Part shown: positions 1 through 5,013 of the stretch, piece after piece | Layout of the letters: every line of letters starts with the position of its first letter | Numbering within the stretch: position 1 is the stretch's first letter | Assembly: GCA_015661965.1 (NCBI GenBank) | Contig: DQVA01000160.1 | Location: 1-7,925 of the forward strand | Direction of reading: 5' to 3' | Length of the DNA stretch: 7,925 nucleotides | Source: Candidatus Bipolaricaulota bacterium | GTDB taxonomy: Bacteria; Bipolaricaulota; Bipolaricaulia; Bipolaricaulales; Bipolaricaulaceae | Made by a program: the position numbers and the translations under genes | Notes under the pieces: model-generated | What the model was told of the DNA's origin: nothing | What the model saw: only the letters and a program-made list of their open reading frames with translations | The model's database searches: none

Positions 1-850
1 CGAAGCGCCCGGCCGCCACATCCTCCACCGCCCTGGCCCCCAGGCGGGAGCCAAGGATCCGGTCGAAGGCGGTGGGCGACCCGCCTCGCTGCAGGTGCCC
101 CAGCACCGTAACCCGCACGTCCAGGCCGGTGTGGGCGCTGATGGCCTCCCCCAGCCTGGTGGTGGGCCCAGGCGTCTCCGTGACCCCTTCCGCCACCACC
201 ACGATGGAATGGTGTTTGCCTTTTCGATAGCCGACCTCGATCTGTTCAATCACCTGCTCCAGAGATACCTTGACCTCGGGCACCAGCACGATCTCCGCTC
301 CCCCGGCCAGCCCCCCCATCACGGCGATATACCCGGATTTCCGCCCCATGACCTCCACCAGGAACACCCGCTCATGGGCCAAGGCCGTGTCCCGGATCCG
401 GTTCAGCGCCCACACCACCGTGTTGAGGGCGGTGTCCACCCCTATGGCCATGTCGGTCCCTTGGATGTCGTTGTCGATGGAGGCGGGGAGCCCCACCACC
501 GGCACCCCGGCACCGGCGAGCCAGCGGGCCCCGGCCAGGGATCCCTCCCCGCCGATCACGATCAGCGCCTCTAGGCCTTCCCGCTGGATGGTGTCCAGCG
601 CCCGCTTTTGGCCCGCGGGGGTGAGGAAGGCCGGACAGCGGGCGGTGCGCAGGAAGGTGCCGCCGTACTCGATGATCCCCCCCACGTCCCTGGGGGTAAG
701 GGGGGAAAGATCCCCCTCGATGAGCCCGGCATAGCCCCGCCGGATGCCAAGCGGGGAAAGCCCCAACTCCCAACCCCGGCGCACCGCGGCCCGCACCGCC
801 GCGTTCATCCCCGGGGCATCCCCGCCAGAGGTCAAGATCCCTACCCGCAT
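1..850 (-). CDS. pfkA: ATP-type 6-phosphofructokinase, C-terminus cut by window edge
   Basis: Phosphorylates fructose 6-phosphate to fructose 1,6-bisphosphate, the committed step of cytosolic glycolysis. The first 283 codons are visible; full-length bacterial PfkA is about 320 residues, so some 35-40 residues lie outside the window. Visible motifs are the N-terminal glycine loop TSGGDAPGMNAAVR (7-20), YGGTFLRTARC (62-72), the nucleotide/metal motif GGEGS (100-104), the catalytic block PASIDNDIQGTD (122-133, Asp126 as base), VEVMGRKSGYIA, and the substrate loop VLGHLQRGGSPTAFDRILGSR near the edge. Gly103, and Ala rather than Lys at 123, fit ATP use rather than pyrophosphate use (family knowledge). 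Glu102 replaces the Asp of E. coli GGDGS. The start is the ATG at 848-850. It has no Shine-Dalgarno, but a -10-like TATCCT ends 6 nt upstream, suggesting a leaderless mRNA. The gene is divergent from the asparagine synthetase. Confidence 0.95.
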   Translation of the reverse strand, partial: MRVGILTSGGDAPGMNAAVRAAVRRGWELGLSPLGIRRGYAGLIEGDLSPLTPRDVGGIIEYGGTFLRTARCPAFLTPAGQKRALDTIQREGLEALIVIGGEGSLAGARWLAGAGVPVVGLPASIDNDIQGTDMAIGVDTALNTVVWALNRIRDTALAHERVFLVEVMGRKSGYIAVMGGLAGGAEIVLVPEVKVSLEQVIEQIEVGYRKGKHHSIVVVAEGVTETPGPTTRLGEAISAHTGLDVRVTVLGHLQRGGSPTAFDRILGSRLGARAVEDVAAGRF

Positions 851-856
851 GGCCCA

Positions 857-885
857 AGGATAGCGGATGGCTTCTGAGCTAACCA
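857..885 (-). promoter_or_regulatory. Candidate leaderless promoter of pfkA
   Basis: On the minus strand, TGGTTA (885-880) is followed by a 17-bp spacer and TATCCT (862-857), whose end lies 6 nt before the pfkA ATG. This would place +1 on the A of the start codon. The -35 is poor (3 of 6 matches). The -10 matches 4 of 6, and the spacing agrees with the stronger udg case, so the call rests on position as much as on sequence. Confidence 0.4.
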
Positions 886-892
886 GCTGGCC

Positions 893-921
893 TTGACAAG
901 TAGGCCGAGAGGCGTTAGGCT
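893..921 (+). promoter_or_regulatory. Sigma-70-type promoter for the asparagine synthetase leader
   Basis: A perfect -35 TTGACA (893-898), a 17-bp spacer and the -10 TAGGCT (916-921) predict transcription from about 928. The first ATG with a good Shine-Dalgarno is at 1115, so the transcript would carry a leader of about 187 nt. The -35 sits 7 bp from the candidate pfkA -35 on the other strand. Confidence 0.7.
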
Positions 922-927
922 GCGTTT

Positions 928-1114
928 GAAAATACCAGGCGGGGGTGATGTACCGTGAGGAGTGTGCTTCGGAAAGCCAATCTTACCCTCCCCTTGGGCC
1001 CCGCCAATACCAACGCCCCGTCCGGGGCGTAGTCAAAAGCACCTTCCGATATTCCCGTAACGGAGCGTGTGCCCTAGAAAGGGCATGGTATGCCTGTTTC
1101 CCAAGGGGGTAATG
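928..1114 (+). promoter_or_regulatory. Structured 5' leader with anti-Shine-Dalgarno, possible riboswitch
   Basis: This gene-free leader contains several inverted repeats. GGCGGGG (938-944) can pair with CCCCGCC (999-1005), closing a domain of about 68 nt that contains a CTTCGG turn (967-972). The domain is flanked by direct repeats AATACCA at 931-937 and 1006-1012. A 7-bp hairpin ACGCCCC/GGGGCGT (1013-1019 with 1024-1030, loop GTCC) follows, then a small hairpin TGCCC/GGGCA (1070-1074 with 1081-1085). Bases 990-998 (CCCCTTGGG) are a perfect 9-nt complement of 1100-1108 (CCCAAGGGG), which covers the Shine-Dalgarno of the downstream gene. That segment lies inside the closed domain, so the two folds would compete. 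I recognise no known riboswitch, T-box or sRNA family. The base complementarity is seen directly; the regulatory role is inference. Confidence 0.45.
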
Positions 1115-2011
1115 ATGAGCGACCGTAAGGCGATGGTCTTGAGGATCACCAGCGAGGTATTGGGCGCGGCCCGGGAGTTCCTGGCCCGCGAGGGGTTCGT
1201 GGAATTGCTTCCGGTGATCACCGCCCCGGTGACCGATCCCCTACGTCATAACACCGACCGGGCGGTGATCGATGCCTACGGCGGCAAGTGGCACCTCACC
1301 AGGAGCATGATCTTCCACAAGCAGGCCGCGGTGCGGGCCTGTGAGCGGATCTTCTCCTTCTCCCCCAACATCAGGCTGGAGCCGTCGGAGTGGGGTCGCA
1401 CTGGGCGTCACCTGTTTGAGTTCGTGCAGCTGGATTTGGAGGTGAGGGGGGCCAGTCGGGAGGAGGTGATGGGCCTGGGAGAGCGCCTGTTCACCTACGT
1501 CACGGAGCGGGTCCGGAGCCGCTGCTCCCGGGAGCTCTCCCGGTTGGGCCGGAGGCTGCCTTCCTTCCGGCCACCGTTTCCCCGCATCACCTACCGGGAG
1601 GCCCAGGCGCGCTACGGGGAGGGGTTCGAGGATGCCCTATCCCGGGAGGCGGACACCCCGGTATGGGTGATAGACTTCCCTATTGAGGTACGGGAATTCT
1701 ACGACCGGGAGGACCCACAGCGCCCGGGGGTCCTGCTTGACATGGACCTCGTCTACCCGGAGGGGTACGGTGAAGCCCTGTCCGGGGGCGAACGGGAGCA
1801 CGAACCAACTCGGATCCTGGCCAGGCTGCGGGCCCAGGGGCTCTCCCCGGATGACTACCGGCCCCTTCTCTCGTTGGCCGAGGAGGGGCTCCCCCCCTCG
1901 GCGGGGTTCGGGATCGGGATCGAACGTTGGGTGCAGTTCCTGGCAGGGCTTCCCCACGTCCGGGAGACTCGTCTGTTCCCGCGGGTGCCGGGGGAGGTTT
2001 CCTGGCTGTAA
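1115..2011 (+). CDS. Archaeal-type asparagine synthetase (AS-AR, AsnRS-like core)
   Basis: Likely makes asparagine from aspartate with ATP and an amide or ammonia donor in the cytosol, using a class II aminoacyl-tRNA synthetase fold without a tRNA-binding domain. The 298 residues match the usual AS-AR length of about 295. Seen in order: LLPVITAPVTDPL (31-43), LTRSMIFHKQ (61-70), motif 2 from FSFSPNIRLE (80-89) to GRHLFEFVQLD (97-107), EGYGEALSGGERE (216-228), and motif 3 GFGIGIERWVQF (264-275) ending in ETRLFPRVPG. This order and spacing agree with the Pyrococcus AS-AR as I recall it. The N-terminal OB-fold of AsnRS/AspRS is absent. An EpmA/PoxA-like enzyme is a less likely alternative. I chose ATG 1115 because AAGGGGG (1103-1109) ends 5 nt upstream. 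ATG 1112 is too close to it, and GTG 1067 has no ribosome-binding site. A long structured leader precedes the gene. Confidence 0.88.
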   Translation: MSDRKAMVLRITSEVLGAAREFLAREGFVELLPVITAPVTDPLRHNTDRAVIDAYGGKWHLTRSMIFHKQAAVRACERIFSFSPNIRLEPSEWGRTGRHLFEFVQLDLEVRGASREEVMGLGERLFTYVTERVRSRCSRELSRLGRRLPSFRPPFPRITYREAQARYGEGFEDALSREADTPVWVIDFPIEVREFYDREDPQRPGVLLDMDLVYPEGYGEALSGGEREHEPTRILARLRAQGLSPDDYRPLLSLAEEGLPPSAGFGIGIERWVQFLAGLPHVRETRLFPRVPGEVSWL

Positions 2012-2016
2012 TCCAA

Positions 2017-2059
2017 GGCAAAAGGCGGGGACCACTTAGGCTGGCCCCCGCCTTTTGCC
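2017..2059. terminator. Bidirectional intrinsic terminator
   Basis: A perfect 14-bp inverted repeat, GGCAAAAGGCGGGG (2017-2030) with CCCCGCCTTTTGCC (2046-2059), can extend inward by CCA/TGG past one mismatch to a 7-nt loop. It begins 5 nt after the stop of the asparagine synthetase and ends 13 nt from the stop of the convergent regulator gene, so it can serve both transcripts. The U-rich run on either strand lies within the 3' arm (CCTTTTGCC) rather than after it. Confidence 0.85.
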
Positions 2060-2072
2060 GACTCAAGCAGGC

Positions 2073-2393
2073 TTAACTCAGGCGAAACCGGGATTGAACC
2101 GCCAATGCCCGTTCCACCGCCTCAGCCGGCACCAGCCCTTCCTCCACCAGGATCTCTCCGATGGGCTTGGGCTCTGGAAGGGACCGCTGCCGCTCCAACA
2201 CCCGTTCCACCTGGCGGGGGTCGACGAGCCCCATGTCCACCAGGATCTCCCCCAGCCGCTTATCCCGTTCGAAGTGTTCTTCCACGATGGATAAGATCAC
2301 GGCGGAGCGGGACTTCCGCTCCCGGCGGGCCACCTGGTCCACCAGGTCCATGAGGTATTGATCCTCTTCGCTATAGTAAATGGTGGTCTGCAC
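2073..2393 (-). CDS. Ribbon-helix-helix protein with two MshEN/GspE-N-like motifs
   Basis: A 106-residue protein in two parts. Residues 1-42 look like a ribbon-helix-helix DNA-binding domain: a short strand (TTIYYS), helix A (about 9-26) and helix B starting KSRSAVILSIVEEHFE (27-42). Residues 46-69 and 77-100 are two 24-residue repeats, RLGEILVDMGLV... and PIGEILVEEGLV..., each ending Leu-x-x-Gln. They match the RLGxxLxxxGLxxxxxLxxxLxxQ pattern of MshEN/T2SSE-N domains, some of which bind cyclic di-GMP. The second copy has Pro-Ile in place of Arg-Leu. A DNA-binding regulator with a ligand or protein-interaction tail is inference. The start is GTG 2393-2391, with a GGAG/AGG-rich Shine-Dalgarno 3-6 nt upstream and a consensus promoter ahead of it. 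The gene is divergent from the exported DUF4384 protein, a possible target. Confidence 0.8.
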   Translation of the reverse strand: MQTTIYYSEEDQYLMDLVDQVARRERKSRSAVILSIVEEHFERDKRLGEILVDMGLVDPRQVERVLERQRSLPEPKPIGEILVEEGLVPAEAVERALAVQSRFRLS

Positions 2394-2426
2394 TTTCCTC
2401 TCCCCCCTACATGTTTTTTACACTCT

Positions 2427-2455
2427 AACCTAGCACTTTCCAGGGCGGCTGTCAA
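2427..2455 (-). promoter_or_regulatory. Sigma-70-type promoter of the RHH-MshEN gene
   Basis: On the minus strand, TTGACA (2455-2450), a 17-bp spacer and TAGGTT (2432-2427) predict a start near 2420 and a leader of about 27 nt carrying the Shine-Dalgarno. The -10 differs by one base from that of the asparagine synthetase promoter. Confidence 0.72.
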
Positions 2456-2457
2456 GG

Positions 2458-2486
2458 GTGAAACCGTCCCCGGGGAGGGGTGTAAG
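2458..2486 (+). promoter_or_regulatory. Candidate promoter of the DUF4384 gene
   Basis: GTGAAA (2458-2463), a 17-bp spacer and TGTAAG (2481-2486) match the consensus at 4 of 6 positions each. They would start transcription at about 2493, the first base of the Shine-Dalgarno, giving a 12-nt leader like that of lemA. The -35 lies 2 bp from that of the divergent regulator gene. The elements are weak, so confidence is limited. Confidence 0.35.
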
Positions 2487-2504
2487 TAGAGCGGAGGTGG
2501 CGAG

Positions 2505-3248
2505 ATGAGGGCATTGAAGGCGTTGCTTGTGATCACGGCTTTAGGGGCCGTGGGGTGGGCGCAGGGCGGAGTGTCACCGTTGGGCCTCGTCCCGGTGCCC
2601 AACCCCGGGCTGACCGTGTCCATCTGGACCGATAGGGCGCAGTATCGGGTGGGGGAACTGGCCACCATCCACTTCTACGTGTCCCAGCCGGCCTACGTTT
2701 ACATCTTCGATATCGACGCCGCCGGGATGGTGCGACAGCTATTTCCCAACGCATATTCCCCCGACCCCTACGTCCAGGCCGGGCAGCACATGCTTCCCGA
2801 TAAACCCACCTATCAGCTGCGGGTGGTTCCCCCCCAGGGGGTGGAGACCCTCCAGATCATCGCCAGCACCGTCCCCCTGTCCTTCCCCACCGGCAGTCCG
2901 GATCAGCCTTTCCCTCTGCTGGGCAGGGACCCAAATGAGGGCCGGGCCCAGGTTCTGGGGCTGGTGCCCGAGCCCAGCTGTGGCTGTTACGCCACCGCTT
3001 GGACCACGTTCACCGTGCTTCCCGGGCAGGCATACAGCGCCTGGCCCTGCCCGCCCTGCTTGGGTTGGGGGCCCTGTCCCCCCTGTCAGGGGATGGTGTT
3101 CATGCCACCTGGGGCTGGCTGGTTCTGCGATTCTCAGGGGAACTGGCGGTTCTTCATCGGGGAGTGCCCCCAGGAGACCGGCTGGTGCTGGTACCTCGGC
3201 CCGGATGGGCGCTGGTACTTCCGGTTCCAGATCCACATCGGAGGCTAG
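2505..3248 (+). CDS. Exported DUF4384 protein with Cys-rich aromatic C-terminal tail
   Basis: A 247-residue protein with a classical signal peptide: Arg/Lys at 2 and 5, a hydrophobic core, and a probable cut after Ala19. Residues about 33-128 resemble DUF4384, a beta-rich domain of bacterial exported proteins. Key stretches are VSIWTDRAQYRVGELATIHF, the aromatic YVYIFDID, and GMVRQLFPN. Its biochemical role is not established. The C-terminal third (159-247) holds nine cysteines (159, 161, 182, 185, 191, 194, 208, 221, 228), including two CPPC motifs 5 residues apart. It also has Trp/Tyr-rich segments of the form GWFCDSQGNWRFF and GWCWYLGPDGRWYF. Disulfides or metal binding are inference. The start has GGAGGT (2493-2498) 6 nt upstream. 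Its stop shares the CTAG at 3245-3248 with the convergent gene. Confidence 0.85.
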   Translation: MRALKALLVITALGAVGWAQGGVSPLGLVPVPNPGLTVSIWTDRAQYRVGELATIHFYVSQPAYVYIFDIDAAGMVRQLFPNAYSPDPYVQAGQHMLPDKPTYQLRVVPPQGVETLQIIASTVPLSFPTGSPDQPFPLLGRDPNEGRAQVLGLVPEPSCGCYATAWTTFTVLPGQAYSAWPCPPCLGWGPCPPCQGMVFMPPGAGWFCDSQGNWRFFIGECPQETGWCWYLGPDGRWYFRFQIHIGG

Positions 3249-3784
3249 GCCGCCTGGCAGGCCCGCAGGAGTTCCTCCAGCCCCCGGTGCCAGGAGGCGA
3301 GGTAGCGCTCGGTCCGCACCGCCAGCAGGGTGGGGCTGGGTCGGGCTAAGTGCAGGGTCAGCAGCCATTTGTCCGGCGGTTGCCGAAGTCGGGTCAGCTC
3401 CAACCCCGGTGAGCACAGCTGGTCCGGCTGGAAGGGGGGGATTTTGTCCACCGGAACCAGGTTTGCGTCCGGCTTCACTTCCCACAGGCCCGGCTGTGTC
3501 CCGCCCCCAGGGCGGCGACAGGCCTTAAGGAGTCCTTGCAGGAACTCCGGGAGGGAATCGGCACCATAGGCGCCAAACTCCCCGGCTGCTCGCCAGTTGG
3601 GGCCAGGTGGCCGCCCCGGAAACAGTTTAAGGTAGCCGGGGGGGAGGTACAGCGGCAGGGAATGGGCCCGCTGCCATCGGCCCGCCCGCTTCAACCAGAT
3701 GGCCATGGCGTCCGATTTTAGCTCCTGGCAGGCGGGGTAGAGAACGAAGAGGGCGCTCCGGTCCCCCTCACCGCAGCGCCCCAA
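3245..3784 (-). CDS. Hypothetical protein, unrecognised
   Basis: I do not recognise this 179-residue product. It has no signal peptide or membrane segment. It is rich in Pro, Leu and Arg, with tryptophans spread along it and segments such as LPLYLPPGYLKLFPGRPPG and PPDKWLLTLHLARPSPTLLAVRTERYL near the end. Support as a gene: it fills the gap between genes on the minus strand, codon third positions are strongly G/C, and it ends exactly at the CTAG that also ends the convergent DUF4384 gene. The start is uncertain. TTG 3784 is the first usable start after a stop at 3809-3811 but has no Shine-Dalgarno or promoter. ATG 3706 (residue 27) lies 8 nt after a -10-like TAAAAT (3720-3715) and would give 153 residues. 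A cytosolic accessory protein is possible, but nothing in the sequence assigns a function. Confidence 0.6.
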   Translation of the reverse strand: MGRCGEGDRSALFVLYPACQELKSDAMAIWLKRAGRWQRAHSLPLYLPPGYLKLFPGRPPGPNWRAAGEFGAYGADSLPEFLQGLLKACRRPGGGTQPGLWEVKPDANLVPVDKIPPFQPDQLCSPGLELTRLRQPPDKWLLTLHLARPSPTLLAVRTERYLASWHRGLEELLRACQAA

Positions 3785-3890
3785 AACCGGACAAGGCTGT
3801 AAGCCGGCTCAGCGGGCCTCGCCGAGCGGTTCTCTAACCACCACCAATGGTATCAATTATGTGGGAAAAAGTTAAGAGCTGGCTTGTTTT

Positions 3891-3908
3891 CTTAGCAGAT
3901 TCGCTAAG
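3891..3908. repeat. Perfect inverted repeat upstream of udg promoter, possible operator
   Basis: CTTAGC (3891-3896) and GCTAAG (3903-3908) form a perfect 6-bp inverted repeat with a 6-nt centre, ending 3 nt before the udg -35. No T-run follows on either strand, so it does not look like a terminator. An operator for the DNA-repair operon is inference. The rest of the 3785-3946 gap is an AT-rich stretch (about 3847-3893) in which I see no gene. Confidence 0.35.
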
Positions 3909-3911
3909 GCC

Positions 3912-3940
3912 TTGGCAGTTCCGCCCCGGCGGGATAAAGT
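3912..3940 (+). promoter_or_regulatory. Leaderless promoter of the udg-TPR operon
   Basis: TTGGCA (3912-3917), a 17-bp spacer and TAAAGT (3935-3940) each match the consensus closely. The -10 ends 6 nt before the GTG at 3947, so the predicted +1 is the first base of the start codon. No Shine-Dalgarno precedes that GTG. This is the best of the three leaderless candidates in the window. Confidence 0.62.
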
Positions 3941-3946
3941 CCGGAC

Positions 3947-4552
3947 GTGAAGGCTTGCACGCTTGTAACCTTGGAGGAGCTGGAGCGTCGGGCCCAGTCC
4001 TGTCAACGCTGTGGGCTGGGGGAAACCAGGACCAATTTGGTTTTCGGGGAAGGGGACCCTGGGGCGGACCTGATGTTCGTGGGGGAGGGCCCCGGGGAAG
4101 TGGAGGACCGTACCGGCCGCCCGTTCGTCGGCCCGGCCGGGCAGCTGCTCACCCAGATATTGCACTCGGTGGGGATGGACAGGGAGGACGTGTACATCAC
4201 CAACGTGGTCAAGTGCCGCCCCCCCGCCAATCGCGTCCCCACCAAACAGGAGATGGACGCCTGCTGGGAATGGCTGGCCGCCCAGATCGCGCTGATCCGC
4301 CCCCTGATCATCGTCACCTTGGGGAACGCCGCCACCCAGCGTCTGCTTGGGAAAACCGAAGGGATCGGCCAGCTGCGGGGGCGGTTCTACCGGTGGAAGG
4401 GGGGGATCGAGCTGTTCCCCATGTTCCACCCCAGCTTCCTGCTGCGGAACCCCAGCAGGAAGAAGGGGAGCCCCAAGTATTTGACATGGATGGATATCCA
4501 GGCGGTGAAGGAGAGGCTATCACTCCTCCGCTCCCGGACCCGGGACGGTTGA
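3947..4552 (+). CDS. udg: Family 4 uracil-DNA glycosylase (Fe-S)
   Basis: Removes uracil from DNA, starting base-excision repair of deaminated cytosine. The 201-residue protein shows the family 4 pattern: Cys19-x2-Cys22, Cys90 in NVVKCRPPANR and Cys106, the expected four ligands of a [4Fe-4S] cluster. The catalytic and water-binding motif is GEGPGEVED (46-54, family usually GEAPGxxED), followed by GRPFVGPAGQLL (57-68). The DNA-intercalating motif HPSFLLRNPSRK starts at His161. These enzymes are common in thermophiles and archaea. I chose GTG 3947 because a TTGGCA-17-TAAAGT promoter places +1 on it and no other start has a ribosome-binding site. TTG 3971 would keep all motifs and is the alternative. 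The TPR gene overlaps its stop by 4 nt (TTGA), so the two are probably cotranscribed. Confidence 0.93.
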   Translation: MKACTLVTLEELERRAQSCQRCGLGETRTNLVFGEGDPGADLMFVGEGPGEVEDRTGRPFVGPAGQLLTQILHSVGMDREDVYITNVVKCRPPANRVPTKQEMDACWEWLAAQIALIRPLIIVTLGNAATQRLLGKTEGIGQLRGRFYRWKGGIELFPMFHPSFLLRNPSRKKGSPKYLTWMDIQAVKERLSLLRSRTRDG

Positions 4553-5013
4553 CGGAGGGGCAGCGGCGGGAGATCTGCCAGCGGGCCCTGGCGCGGGCGG
4601 AGGAGCTGCGCCGCGCAGGGCGCTACCAGGAAGGGATCGCGCTGCTGGCTGACCTGTTGCGCTACGGGGTCGACAAGGCTCAAGTGTATTTCCGGTTGGG
4701 GAACCTTTACTTCGATGCCGGGGACCTCGCCGGGGCGGAGCAGTCCTACAAGCGGGCCATCGCGGAGGATCCCACCCATGCTTCCGCCCATCACAACCTG
4801 GGGGTGGTGTACCGTCGGCGGGGGGACATCGCCAGGTCGATCAAGATGCTGAAAAAGGCCCGCAAACTGGAGCTCCGTCACCCCCGGCAGGTCCCGTTAA
4901 CCCCGGAGCAGAAATCGTTCTTGAAGAGGATGGCCCTGCCTATGCTGGCGGTGCCGGTCCTGGCGTTGATCGCGGTGCTGCTGCTCATATACCTTTTGAC
5001 CAGGCTTATCTAG
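4549..5013 (+). CDS. Tail-anchored TPR-repeat protein
   Basis: A 154-residue protein made of three consecutive 34-residue helical repeats: a degenerate one at 8-41, then TPRs at about 44-77 (core VYFRLGNLYFDAGDLAGAE) and 78-111 (core HHNLGVVYRRRGDIARSI). A linker leads to a single hydrophobic segment (about 129-151) at the very C-terminus. That architecture suggests a cytosol-facing protein-interaction scaffold held in the inner membrane; its partner is unknown. The TTG start overlaps the udg stop as TTGA, the usual arrangement for translational coupling. An in-frame ATG at 4486 lies inside udg, lacks a ribosome-binding site and would add a low-complexity Pro/Gly stretch. The 3' end overlaps the convergent ThiF-like gene by 8 nt. 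Confidence 0.85.
   Translation: MTEGQRREICQRALARAEELRRAGRYQEGIALLADLLRYGVDKAQVYFRLGNLYFDAGDLAGAEQSYKRAIAEDPTHASAHHNLGVVYRRRGDIARSIKMLKKARKLELRHPRQVPLTPEQKSFLKRMALPMLAVPVLALIAVLLLIYLLTRLI

Noticed and set aside
1..850. Pyrophosphate-dependent phosphofructokinase.
   Set aside because: The diagnostic Asp after GGD and Lys before TIDND are absent; Gly103 and Ala123 are seen instead.
1013..1030. GC-rich hairpin as a terminator ending a small RNA.
   Set aside because: The 7-bp stem is strong but no T-run follows (AGTCAAAAGC), so I treat it as part of the leader structure.
1067..1114. Upstream GTG extension of the asparagine synthetase by 16 residues.
   Set aside because: No ribosome-binding site before 1067, the extension overlaps the leader hairpins, and the family's N-terminus fits the ATG at 1115.
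2739..3485. A 248-codon minus-strand frame across the DUF4384 gene.
   Set aside because: Translation is Pro/Gly/Ala shadow sequence without motifs, and it conflicts with two better-supported genes.
3830..3846. GGTTCTCTAACC-ACCACCA looked like a tRNA T-arm and CCA end.
   Set aside because: The putative T-arm is too short, and no acceptor, D or anticodon arm can be placed upstream.
3847..5013. A single 388-codon open frame running across the udg gene into the TPR gene, starting MVSIMWEKVKSW.
   Set aside because: It shares its frame with the TPR gene only by chance; inside udg it is a Gly/Pro/Arg-rich shadow, there is no ribosome-binding site at 3847, and the udg frame carries all the conserved motifs.
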